Part shown: positions 1 to 5,017 of the stretch, in pieces
How the letters are laid out: every line of letters begins with the position of its first letter
Numbering within the stretch: the first letter of the stretch is position 1
NCBI GenBank assembly: GCA_028280145.1
Contig: JANQMM010000033.1
Span: 1 to 11,844 of the forward strand
From: Minisyncoccota bacterium
Lineage (GTDB): Bacteria > Patescibacteriota > Minisyncoccia > Phycocordibacterales > JACZSL01
Direction: 5' to 3'
DNA length: 11,844 bases
Notes under the pieces: model-generated
What the model saw: only the letters and a program-made list of their open reading frames with translations
What the model was told of the DNA's origin: nothing
The model's database searches: none
Made by a program: the position numbers and the translations under genes

Positions 1-18
1 TTTCTCCGGTAGTCCGTA

Positions 19-32
19 CATGTAGTAACATG
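19..32. repeat. Short inverted repeat CATGT-N4-ACATG upstream of the cupin promoter
   Basis: A 5-bp perfect inverted repeat with a 4-nt centre (CATGT agta ACATG) lies about 20 bp upstream of the extended -10 of the cupin gene. The position suits a regulator binding site. A repeat this short can arise by chance, so the call is weak. Confidence 0.25.
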
Positions 33-52
33 GGCTATTTTCATTGTCAATT

Positions 53-61
53 TGATACAAT
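53..61 (+). promoter_or_regulatory. Extended -10 promoter of the cupin gene, probably leaderless
   Basis: The sequence TGaTACAAT is an extended -10 element ending 6 nt before the ATG at 68. Transcription would start at or next to the A of the start codon, giving a leaderless mRNA. No convincing -35 lies 16-18 bp upstream, which is usual for extended -10 promoters. No Shine-Dalgarno sequence is present, in agreement with leaderless initiation. Confidence 0.5.
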
Positions 62-67
62 ACACGC

Positions 68-331
68 ATGACCGCAGAAGAAGCCGTGACGAGACTGAAA
101 GGGGAGGGGTTTGCAAAAGTCTATGTCTGGAAAGATGCACCCTTTTCGACATACGCTACGCACACACACCAGAGTGCATCCGCCCACATCATTATTTCCG
201 GTGAAATCACTATTGAGATGGATGGTTCTGCAAAGACATACAAGAGAGGCGATCGTATTGATGTACCAGCGGGGAAGCCGCACAGCGCTCGAATCGGCCC
301 CAAAGGATGTGTCTATGTAATAGGCGAATAA
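68..331 (+). CDS. Small single-domain cupin protein
   Basis: This 87-aa protein is essentially one cupin beta-barrel. The first cupin motif shows H32 and H34 (HTH), then H40 and a glycine at the turn (SGEI, residues 44-47). The second motif is GDRIDVPAGKPH (residues 61-72) with H72 in the usual metal-ligand place. The histidines suggest a bound divalent metal. The fold alone does not reveal the substrate; single-domain cupins include isomerases, dioxygenases and sugar or small-molecule binding proteins. There is no signal peptide, so it is probably cytoplasmic. The ATG is chosen because an extended -10 ends 6 nt before it. It lies 102 nt upstream of padR on the same strand, with no obvious terminator between them, but padR has its own promoter. 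The fold call is firm; the function is unknown. Confidence 0.85.
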   Translation: MTAEEAVTRLKGEGFAKVYVWKDAPFSTYATHTHQSASAHIIISGEITIEMDGSAKTYKRGDRIDVPAGKPHSARIGPKGCVYVIGE

Positions 332-386
332 AACAGACCTTGCTTCTCCACACATACTTTTCTTCGACAAGATGGTATTTTTATCC

Positions 387-412
387 ACATAGTACCTTGC
401 ATTACATAGTAC
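387..412 (+). repeat. 9-bp direct repeat ACATAGTAC flanking the padR -35, candidate operator
   Basis: ACATAGTAC occurs at 387-395 and again at 404-412, a 17-bp period. The -35 hexamer TTGCAT (397-402) sits between the two copies. AGTAC (391-395) and GTACT (409-413) also form an inverted pair. Repeats embracing a -35 are typical of repressor sites, and PadR-family proteins usually repress their own operon. The half-site is not the classical PadR ATGT-N8-ACAT, so assigning it to PadR is inference. Confidence 0.45.
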
Positions 413-425
413 TCTAGGTTATACT
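397..425 (+). promoter_or_regulatory. Sigma-70-type promoter of padR, leaderless
   Basis: TTGCAT (397-402), a 17-bp spacer and TATACT (420-425) form a near-consensus housekeeping promoter. The expected transcription start is about 432-433, at or one or two nucleotides before the padR ATG at 434. The message should therefore lack a 5' UTR, and no Shine-Dalgarno sequence is present. Confidence 0.65.
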
Positions 426-433
426 ACCCAATA

Positions 434-793
434 ATGGGTAGAGAAGGGGAATTCAATCTGGAAAATGTGGAAGCGCAAATGCGCAAAGGTGTTTTGGATT
501 TCTTGATACTACTTATCATTGCACAAAAAGAGGTATATGCCTCAGAGATACTGACAACGCTCAAAAAATCTGACTTCGTCATCGTGGAAGGAACTCTCTA
601 TCCGCTCTTAAGCCGTCTTAAGAGAGCAGAACTCGTCGAATACTCGTGGAAGGAATCAAAAAGTGGTCCTCCACGAAAGTATTACAAGCTTACCGTTCTT
701 GGTGAGAAAACGTTAACACAACTTAAAGACTCATGGGCGTCTTTTGACACTTCCATTAATAGATTAATAAAGGCATATGAAAAAAGTCATTAA
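434..793 (+). CDS. PadR-family transcriptional repressor
   Basis: This 119-aa protein has the PadR winged-helix layout. The run MRKGVLDFLILLII (residues 16-29) opens the helix-turn-helix, EGTLYPLLSRLKRAELV (52-68) is the family's characteristic recognition helix and linker, and SGPPRKYYKLTVLGEKTL (76-93) is the beta wing and following helix. The C-terminus (about 95-119) is a short dimerisation helix, so this is the compact PadR class. It should bind DNA as a dimer and repress its own operon, releasing in response to an unknown ligand or to membrane stress. The start sits just after a TTGCAT-17-TATACT promoter. The last 17 nt overlap the PspC gene, so the two are co-transcribed and probably translationally coupled. 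PadR-PspC pairs recur in other bacteria, which supports a shared role in envelope monitoring. Confidence 0.9.
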   Translation: MGREGEFNLENVEAQMRKGVLDFLILLIIAQKEVYASEILTTLKKSDFVIVEGTLYPLLSRLKRAELVEYSWKESKSGPPRKYYKLTVLGEKTLTQLKDSWASFDTSINRLIKAYEKSH

Positions 794-1913
794 TATCACC
801 ATCGGCACCGTTGTCTTCAGCATCGAAGATGATGCTTATGAAAAATTGTCCCGCTACATCGACTCTATCAGAAATCATTTTGGAACGAATGAGGAAGGTT
901 CTGAAATAGTGGAGGATATTGAACACGGTATTGCCGAGAAATTTCAGGCACGAAGCAAATCGGATACCCCCATATCTCTTGTTGATGTCGAACAAGTGAT
1001 AAAAGAGATGGGAACGGTCCACGATTTCAAAAATTTTGACGGAGAAGAAGAGGGGTCAGAGCAAACAAGAAATGCGTCTGCCGGAGTAAAACGGCTCTAT
1101 CGAGATGAGGATAACGGCATCATCGCCGGTGTTTCGGCTGGAATTGCCGCTTTTTTCGGTATCGATCCGGTCATTGTGCGGATCATTTTTGTGCTACTGG
1201 TATTCCTCAACGGATTTGGAATACTGGCATACCTTGTCCTTTGGCTGATCATGCCCAAGGCAGTGACCACTACGCAAAAGCTTGAAATGCAGGGGGAGAT
1301 GGTAACACTTAAGAAAATAAGTGAATTTGTTGAAGAGAATGTGGAAAAGATAAAGAAAAAAGATACTGTTGAGGTTGAAAAAACGGGACGAGTGAAAGCG
1401 ACACGAAATGCATTCATGCGTTTTAATAGGAGCTTTTTGGGAGGGTTAGGCTCACTGATACGAATATTGCTTGGTGTTATTTTTATCGGTATCGGTATCG
1501 GCGGCATTGTTGCGCTCACCATCGGCTCTTTTGGCATACTAGTCATTCTTCCGGTCACTTCTCCGGACCCGGCCGCACAGATCGTGATCGAAACACTTGT
1601 GGGAGGTCACGCCAGTCCGGCACTTATCGTCGCGGCATACTTCTTTATATTCATTCCGTTTGTGTCACTTTTCTTGGCAGGAATCGGCATTTTGAAGCGA
1701 AAAAACGTAGTAGGCATGCCATTATCGGTATTGATGACGGTGTTGTGGCTTCTTGCGTTGATGATACTTCTTATATTCGGCGCACAAAACGCACCTGTCT
1801 TGCAGGAAAAAATGAAAGAGTTTGAATACAAAACAGGGGAAACAACGATTGAAGAGGATATGGTGGAACTTGATCTTCTAATGGATGAGTTCGACACGCA
1901 AACGATTGAGTGA
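777..1913 (+). CDS. PspC-domain multi-pass membrane protein (envelope stress)
   Basis: A 378-aa protein. The N-terminal region (1-88) is a soluble alpha/beta segment often found ahead of PspC domains in PadR-linked proteins. Residues 104-162 are the PspC domain, with VKRLYRD, then DNGIIAGVSAGIAAFFGIDP, and a membrane helix ending in LWLIMP. A charged linker (163-220, likely partly coiled) is followed by hydrophobic segments at about 226-258, 281-305 and 315-335. The tail (340-378) is strongly acidic. Phage-shock PspC proteins sense membrane damage; here no pspA is seen, so the output probably runs through PadR or the sigma factor beside it. The ATG at 777 lies inside the end of padR (17-nt overlap) with only a weak AAAGG before it, which suggests translational coupling. 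The PspC domain is certain; the exact role is inferred. Confidence 0.88.
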   Translation: MKKVINITIGTVVFSIEDDAYEKLSRYIDSIRNHFGTNEEGSEIVEDIEHGIAEKFQARSKSDTPISLVDVEQVIKEMGTVHDFKNFDGEEEGSEQTRNASAGVKRLYRDEDNGIIAGVSAGIAAFFGIDPVIVRIIFVLLVFLNGFGILAYLVLWLIMPKAVTTTQKLEMQGEMVTLKKISEFVEENVEKIKKKDTVEVEKTGRVKATRNAFMRFNRSFLGGLGSLIRILLGVIFIGIGIGGIVALTIGSFGILVILPVTSPDPAAQIVIETLVGGHASPALIVAAYFFIFIPFVSLFLAGIGILKRKNVVGMPLSVLMTVLWLLALMILLIFGAQNAPVLQEKMKEFEYKTGETTIEEDMVELDLLMDEFDTQTIE

Positions 1914-1933
1914 AATAAAAGCGGCTCTATAGT
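1906..1933 (+). promoter_or_regulatory. Probable promoter of the ECF sigma gene
   Basis: TTGAGT (1906-1911), a 16-bp spacer and TATAGT (1928-1933) form a reasonable sigma-70-type promoter overlapping the end of the PspC gene. Start of transcription would be near 1940, giving a leader of about 12 nt. An alternative -10, TATAGA at 1942-1947, would make a leaderless transcript but has no -35. The sigma gene may thus be expressed both from the padR promoter and from this one. Confidence 0.45.
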
Positions 1934-1947
1934 GTAATATCTATAGA
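1926..1947. repeat. Inverted repeat TCTATAG-N8-CTATAGA over the sigma promoter
   Basis: A perfect 7-bp inverted repeat with an 8-nt centre overlaps the -10 (TATAGT) and expected start site of the sigma gene. With half-site centres 15 bp apart, it would suit a dimeric regulator such as the upstream PadR protein. It may also be coincidence, because the half-sites contain the self-complementary CTATAG. Confidence 0.4.
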
Positions 1948-1952
1948 CAGCT

Positions 1953-2510
1953 ATGGAGAAAAGTGACGAGGAGATCGTTATAGCGGTACAAAACGGTGAA
2001 AGTGAGGCTTTTGGCCTGCTTATTTCACGATATGAGAAAAAGATACTTGGATACGGTCGGCGGTTTCTATATCAATATGAAGACGTAGAAGATGCAGTAC
2101 AAGACACCTTCCTCAAAGCATATACGAACATTCAAAGTTTCAAGACCGATATGCGATTTTCACCTTGGATATACCGTATTGCACACAACACTTTCATCAA
2201 CCTTATAAAGAAGCGTGGGAGAGAACCGCTTACACTCTTTGACCCGGACACTCTCTTGGGAAGCGTTACGGCCAAAGAAAATCCGGAGAAGGAATTGTTA
2301 CAGAGAGAATTGGGACATGAGGTTGAAGCGGCACTACAAACACTGCCTCCCAAATACAGAGAGCCGCTCATTTTGTATTTCTATGAGGACAAGGATTATA
2401 AAGAAATAGCAGATATCATGCATATTCCTACATCAACCGTAGGCGTGCGCATCAAGCGAGGCAAAGAAAAACTTAAACGACACGCACATATAGAACAGTA
2501 TGGACAATAA
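1953..2510 (+). CDS. ECF-type RNA polymerase sigma factor (RpoE-like)
   Basis: A 185-aa group 4 (extracytoplasmic function) sigma factor. Region 2 spans about residues 20-88: YEDVEDAVQDTFLKAY (42-57) is the core-binding helix and FSPWIYRIAHNTFINLIKK (69-87) is the -10 recognition part. Region 4 spans about 122-176: LPPKYREPLILYFYED (131-146) leads into the helix-turn-helix DYKEIADIMHIPTSTVGVRIKRGKEKLK, which reads the -35. Region 3 is absent and a short linker joins the two, as in the class. It would direct polymerase to an envelope-stress regulon. It ends by overlapping the next gene by 11 nt, the standard sigma/anti-sigma arrangement. Its own promoter carries an inverted repeat. No Shine-Dalgarno sequence precedes the ATG. 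Confidence 0.93.
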   Translation: MEKSDEEIVIAVQNGESEAFGLLISRYEKKILGYGRRFLYQYEDVEDAVQDTFLKAYTNIQSFKTDMRFSPWIYRIAHNTFINLIKKRGREPLTLFDPDTLLGSVTAKENPEKELLQRELGHEVEAALQTLPPKYREPLILYFYEDKDYKEIADIMHIPTSTVGVRIKRGKEKLKRHAHIEQYGQ

Positions 2511-3279
2511 TAGTGATCTACAAAAAAATATCTTGAAGAAGATAGAATCAGGTGACGTCTTGCAGAAATCGAGATGGTATTTTGTCCTGAAGGGATGTGC
2601 GTATGGGCTTGGGGTCATGTTATCACTCTTGATCGTCACATTTTTTACAAGTTTTGTAGTGTTTGTGACAAGAGGCCAAGGACTTCTGCTTCTGCCTGAT
2701 CTCGGTATTCGCGGCGTTGGATCATTACTGCTTTCCATACCTTGGATATTGATACTTATTATTATTGTATTTATCATTGTCCTTGAACTTCTTGGCCGTC
2801 ACTTTGCTTTTGTCTACCGCAAACCTCTTGTGTATTCCATACTCGGCATCATCCTTGTCACGGTATTTGCAGGCGGTGCGCTTGCCGCAACACCACTTCA
2901 TGAAAAAATGTATGACCGGGCGATGGAGCGGGGCATACCGTTTGGCGGCAGTGAATTCTACAAACAATACAGCAAATCAGAGTTTCGCGGAGGGTTTGCC
3001 GGAGTTATTCGGTCAATTACAGAAGAAGGGCTGCAAATTGAAACTCTTTCAGGAGATGTCTTCTTTGTAAGTACTTCAACAAAAACAAGATATCCAAAAA
3101 ACGCTGAACTTAAAGAGGGAAGTCATGTAGTCGTTCTTGGCAAGAAAGAAAAAGGAGGGGTTGAGGCACTTGGCATACGAACTATTGATCGAGCAAACCT
3201 TCCACACATCATGAAGAGACTAAAGGATCAAAACCCTAAGCAAGAAGAAAGATTTCCAAGAACTCCGCGAGGATTTTAA
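2500..3279 (+). CDS. Three-pass membrane protein, candidate anti-sigma factor or sensor
   Basis: A 259-aa protein whose start lies inside the end of the sigma gene. Residues 1-26 are a short soluble segment (LQKNILKKIESGDVLQKSRW) of a type that I recall as common before membrane spans in Patescibacteria. Hydrophobic segments lie at about 27-57, 75-98 and 108-131. Residues 132-259 are a hydrophilic tail; about 162-227 reads as a small beta-rich domain (FAGVIRSITEEGLQIETL, then VVVLGK) like the DUF5666 type. With the N-terminus inside, three spans put this tail outside the membrane. The overlap with an ECF sigma gene suggests that it holds sigma at the membrane. It lacks the HxxxCxxC zinc motif of classical ZAS anti-sigma factors, and its cytoplasmic part is unusually short. 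Anti-sigma is therefore inference from context. Confidence 0.75.
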   Translation: MDNNSDLQKNILKKIESGDVLQKSRWYFVLKGCAYGLGVMLSLLIVTFFTSFVVFVTRGQGLLLLPDLGIRGVGSLLLSIPWILILIIIVFIIVLELLGRHFAFVYRKPLVYSILGIILVTVFAGGALAATPLHEKMYDRAMERGIPFGGSEFYKQYSKSEFRGGFAGVIRSITEEGLQIETLSGDVFFVSTSTKTRYPKNAELKEGSHVVVLGKKEKGGVEALGIRTIDRANLPHIMKRLKDQNPKQEERFPRTPRGF

Positions 3280-3417
3280 GAAATGGTGTTGGTGTTACAA
3301 GTTTCGTCAGAGAAGTAATACAAAGATTTAACTTTAACTAAAGTAGACTAAACACGCTCATACATGCACATTCTTGGCCTGACCCAGGGGAATGATGGTA
3401 TGTAGAAGGAGGGATAT

Positions 3418-3471
3418 ATGATCTTAGCCGATGTGTCGCAAAAGATATATTGTGCGACGTATTATATATAA
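3418..3471 (+). CDS. Putative 17-codon ORF or leader peptide with strong SD
   Basis: The ORF MILADVSQKIYCATYYI is preceded by AAGGAGG (3406-3412) with a 5-nt spacing to the ATG, the best ribosome binding site in the window. Neighbouring housekeeping genes have almost no such signal. A hairpin with stem GTCGCA/TGCGAC falls within the coding part. The product is too short to classify; it could be a regulatory leader peptide, a toxin-like mini-peptide, or a chance SD-ATG pair. No clear promoter was found directly upstream. Confidence 0.3.
   Translation: MILADVSQKIYCATYYI
3435..3458 (+). other. Hairpin inside the 17-codon ORF
   Basis: GTCGCA (3435-3440) pairs with TGCGAC (3453-3458) around a 12-nt loop; two G-U pairs could lengthen the stem to 8. 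No U-run follows, so it does not look like a terminator. It may be a structural part of an RNA leader. Confidence 0.3.
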
Positions 3472-3505
3472 ATATATATACACAAATAAGCCTTTATGGA
3501 GTTGT

Positions 3506-3523
3506 CCCCTCCCGAGCAGGAGG
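3506..3523 (+). other. CCTCC/GGAGG hairpin, possible SD-sequestering element
   Basis: CCTCC (3508-3512) pairs with GGAGG (3519-3523) around a 6-nt loop. The overlapping CCCTCC (3507-3512) is also the exact complement of GGAGGG (3408-3413), the SD of the 17-codon ORF, so two mutually exclusive pairings are possible in one RNA. It is not followed by a U-run. Confidence 0.3.
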
Positions 3524-3546
3524 TAGGGTGTTGAATTATTGTAGCT

Positions 3547-3574
3547 TTGACATTTGTTCTTTCTTGCATATACT
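3547..3574 (+). promoter_or_regulatory. Strong sigma-70-type promoter of the 159-aa hypothetical gene
   Basis: TTGACA (3547-3552, perfect -35), a 16-bp spacer and TATACT (3569-3574, one mismatch from consensus) make one of the two best promoters in the window. The expected start near 3581 gives a leader of about 65 nt that is pyrimidine-rich (tctcttttctttt at 3608-3620) before the AGGAG ribosome binding site. Confidence 0.7.
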
Positions 3575-3646
3575 GCAAATAGTTTTTTATGTTCACCTGT
3601 GCTCAAGCTCTCTTTTCTTTTCACAGCGTATCAGGAGATCTGCGCC

Positions 3647-4126
3647 ATGTCTGACAAACGTACTGAAAACACACTCCCCACTGCCCCGGCCTGGCAGGTC
3701 CTCGATATGCGCCACAATGCTGTAGTGGAACGTCTTGTTGCGAAGATCGACCAGCAAGCCGATGCAGCAGTCGAGCAAAACGGAATTTGCTCTACAGATC
3801 ACTTCGTTCTTGAGATCGTGGAGGCAATGGTCCACTACCTGAACGGACAAATACAGGCATCGGACGATTATGTGCCGCCACAGACCACGCCTGCAGAGGA
3901 GTTTTTTGCACAAACAATCCTGCCGGGAATACGAGACTCTGCTCGAAACAGGTACGAACAGGATCGTCTCCTCGGTATGCTCTTTGGGGTATTGGCACCG
4001 GCATTTACCAGGATCTCGGATCGTGAATACGAAAGCTGGTGTTGGTACCACAAACGGGAAGTATTCGGCGTCGCAGACCCCACAGAGGAGATACCCTACG
4101 ACCCCGAAACGTTTCGGAAGAGCTAG
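3647..4126 (+). CDS. Hypothetical protein of 159 aa, self-contained transcription unit
   Basis: I do not recognise a family. The ATG at 3647 is chosen because AGGAG (3633-3637) lies 9 nt upstream and because a strong promoter lies 73 nt upstream; longer versions of the frame would start within that promoter. The protein is soluble, acidic and mostly helical in appearance, with no signal peptide, membrane span or obvious active-site motif. Notable parts are WQVLDMRHNAVVERLVAKI (16-34), an alanine/acid-rich helix, and an aromatic stretch ESWCWYHKREVF near the C-terminus. Codon choice is GC-richer than its neighbours: two sampled 60-nt stretches gave about 52-60% GC, against about 38% in a PspC-gene stretch. 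It has its own promoter and terminator and shares no operon. These traits fit a conserved lineage-specific gene or an acquired cassette. That it is translated seems likely; the role is unknown. Confidence 0.7.
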   Translation: MSDKRTENTLPTAPAWQVLDMRHNAVVERLVAKIDQQADAAVEQNGICSTDHFVLEIVEAMVHYLNGQIQASDDYVPPQTTPAEEFFAQTILPGIRDSARNRYEQDRLLGMLFGVLAPAFTRISDREYESWCWYHKREVFGVADPTEEIPYDPETFRKS

Positions 4127-4157
4127 TGACCAAATGAGTCCTGCCTTGATTTTGCAG

Positions 4158-4183
4158 AAGCCCCGCATGAAGCGGGGCTTTCT
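4158..4183 (+). terminator. Rho-independent terminator after the 159-aa gene
   Basis: AAGCCCCGC (4158-4166), a 5-nt loop ATGAA and GCGGGGCTT (4172-4180) form a perfect, very GC-rich 9-bp stem followed by TCT. It lies 31 nt after the stop of the hypothetical gene. The U-run is short. It may also stop the converging galU-pyrF transcript, although on that strand no U-run follows. Confidence 0.75.
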
Positions 4184-4242
4184 CATTGGGTCTCGTTATC
4201 TCTCCCTTTCAGGCTCGCAAAATATCTTTTTACAGGTTTTTA

Positions 4243-4893
4243 TTATATTTCTTCATTGATCCTTTGGAGCGCTTTTAAAGGATCTTCGGCTGTTGTAATC
4301 GGCCTGCCAACGACAAGTAATGTTGCACCCTTTAAGAGTGCGTCTCTTGGTGTTGTTGTCCGAACCTGATCGTCATCACTTTTGTACCACAAAGGACGAA
4401 TACCGGGTACGATTCTTAACTTGTCTTTCATCTTTTCAAGTCTGTTGACGGCTTGTAGTTCCCAAGCAGAACAAACAATGCCGTCTACACCCGCTTGAAG
4501 TGCCTCTTCTGCGAGCGCTTTCACATCCTTTTCCTTAGCGTCTCTGGATGTTAGCTCTGTAACCCCAACGATACAGGTTCTACCGGCCTTACCCTTTGCG
4601 GCACGCAACATGTCCTCTCCACCTGCCACATGAACAGTTATAATATCTGCGCCGGCAAGCGACAACCTTTCTACGCTATTGGCAACCGTATTTGGTATAT
4701 CGTGCAATTTCGCGTCTGCGAACACATTGCCGTATTGCTTAAGTTTTCCAATAATTGAATCATCTTCAAACAAAAGATCGTTAACCTTGAACCCCCATAC
4801 CGATCCTTTTAGTTTTTCTGCAAATGACAGCGCCTGAGCTGTCGAAATTCCATCAAGAGCGACAATGATATTTTTATTCACGGTGTTCGCCAT
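4243..4893 (-). CDS. pyrF: Orotidine 5'-phosphate decarboxylase
   Basis: This enzyme converts OMP to UMP, the last step of de novo pyrimidine synthesis. With the start at 4893 it has 216 aa, near the usual 220-240. ALD at residues 12-14, the catalytic D-x-K-x-x-D tetrad in FADAKLHDIPNTV (D60, K62, D65), the phosphate-binding VPGIRP (162-167) and VVGRPIT (194-200) are all present in order. An in-frame extension to 4962 adds 23 residues unlike the family, and the chosen ATG overlaps the stop of the 40-aa upstream ORF as TAATG, so translation is probably coupled. There is no Shine-Dalgarno sequence. It is the last gene of the galU transcript. UMP made here feeds UTP, the co-substrate of GalU, so the pairing makes metabolic sense. 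Confidence 0.95.
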   Translation of the reverse strand: MANTVNKNIIVALDGISTAQALSFAEKLKGSVWGFKVNDLLFEDDSIIGKLKQYGNVFADAKLHDIPNTVANSVERLSLAGADIITVHVAGGEDMLRAAKGKAGRTCIVGVTELTSRDAKEKDVKALAEEALQAGVDGIVCSAWELQAVNRLEKMKDKLRIVPGIRPLWYKSDDDQVRTTTPRDALLKGATLLVVGRPITTAEDPLKALQRINEEI

Positions 4894-5015
4894 TACCGAG
4901 CAAGAATGTAAATGATGGTCGTTCCAAGGATAACAATACCCAACAGAAAGATCGAGCGACACAGCACGCAGTATGGCTCGTCTTTGTTGTTTCTCTTTTC
5001 GATAAAACCGAACAT
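4893..5015 (-). CDS. Unannotated 40-aa single-pass membrane mini-protein with CxxC
   Basis: A short ORF fills the gap between galU and pyrF. It starts 2 nt after the galU stop codon (TAG-GC-ATG) and its TAA overlaps the pyrF ATG by one base. Residues 1-15 are charged (MFGFIEKRNNKDEPY), then comes the CVLC motif (16-19), then a clear membrane helix from about 21 to 38 (SIFLLGIVILGTTIIYIL), ending AR. A positive N-terminal part followed by a hydrophobic helix suggests an N-in single-pass protein, with both cysteines at the inner membrane face, able to bind metal or form a disulfide. The perfect fit between its neighbours argues strongly that it is translated. I know of no family. It could help place GalU or a glycosyltransferase at the membrane, but that is a guess. 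Confidence 0.65.
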   Translation of the reverse strand: MFGFIEKRNNKDEPYCVLCRSIFLLGIVILGTTIIYILAR

Positions 5016-5017
5016 GC

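Larger units (their letters stand above)
3280..3546. other. Structured intergenic stretch, start of the 3280-4180 island
   Basis: No convincing long gene is present. The stretch holds a 5-bp stem ACTTT-AACT-AAAGT (3331-3344), a Shine-Dalgarno-led 17-codon ORF (3418-3471), a hairpin GTCGCA/TGCGAC (3435-3458), an AT-rich run of TATATA units (3460-3480), and a CCTCC/GGAGG hairpin (3508-3523). No clear terminator follows the membrane-protein gene ending at 3279. The concentration of small structures suggests an untranslated or small-RNA region. Confidence 0.5.

Noticed and set aside
3460..3480. TATATA-rich run as a replication origin or CRISPR leader
   Set aside because: No DnaA boxes, iterons or spaced repeats accompany it; it is only a short AT-rich tract.
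3424..3624. 66-codon ORF on the minus strand across the intergenic region
   Set aside because: It covers the AT-rich run, has no ribosome binding site or promoter, and its composition is that of a chance frame.
3554..3646. N-terminal extension of the 159-aa protein from TTG at 3554
   Set aside because: It would start inside the spacer of the TTGACA-TATACT promoter; the ATG at 3647 has a proper AGGAG site.
3593..4186. 197-codon ORF on the minus strand opposite the hypothetical gene
   Set aside because: It runs through the terminator hairpin and lacks start signals; the plus-strand frame has promoter, SD and terminator.
4894..4962. Longer pyrF start at 4962
   Set aside because: The extra 23 residues do not resemble the family, and the region is better explained by the 40-aa ORF in another frame that overlaps the pyrF ATG.
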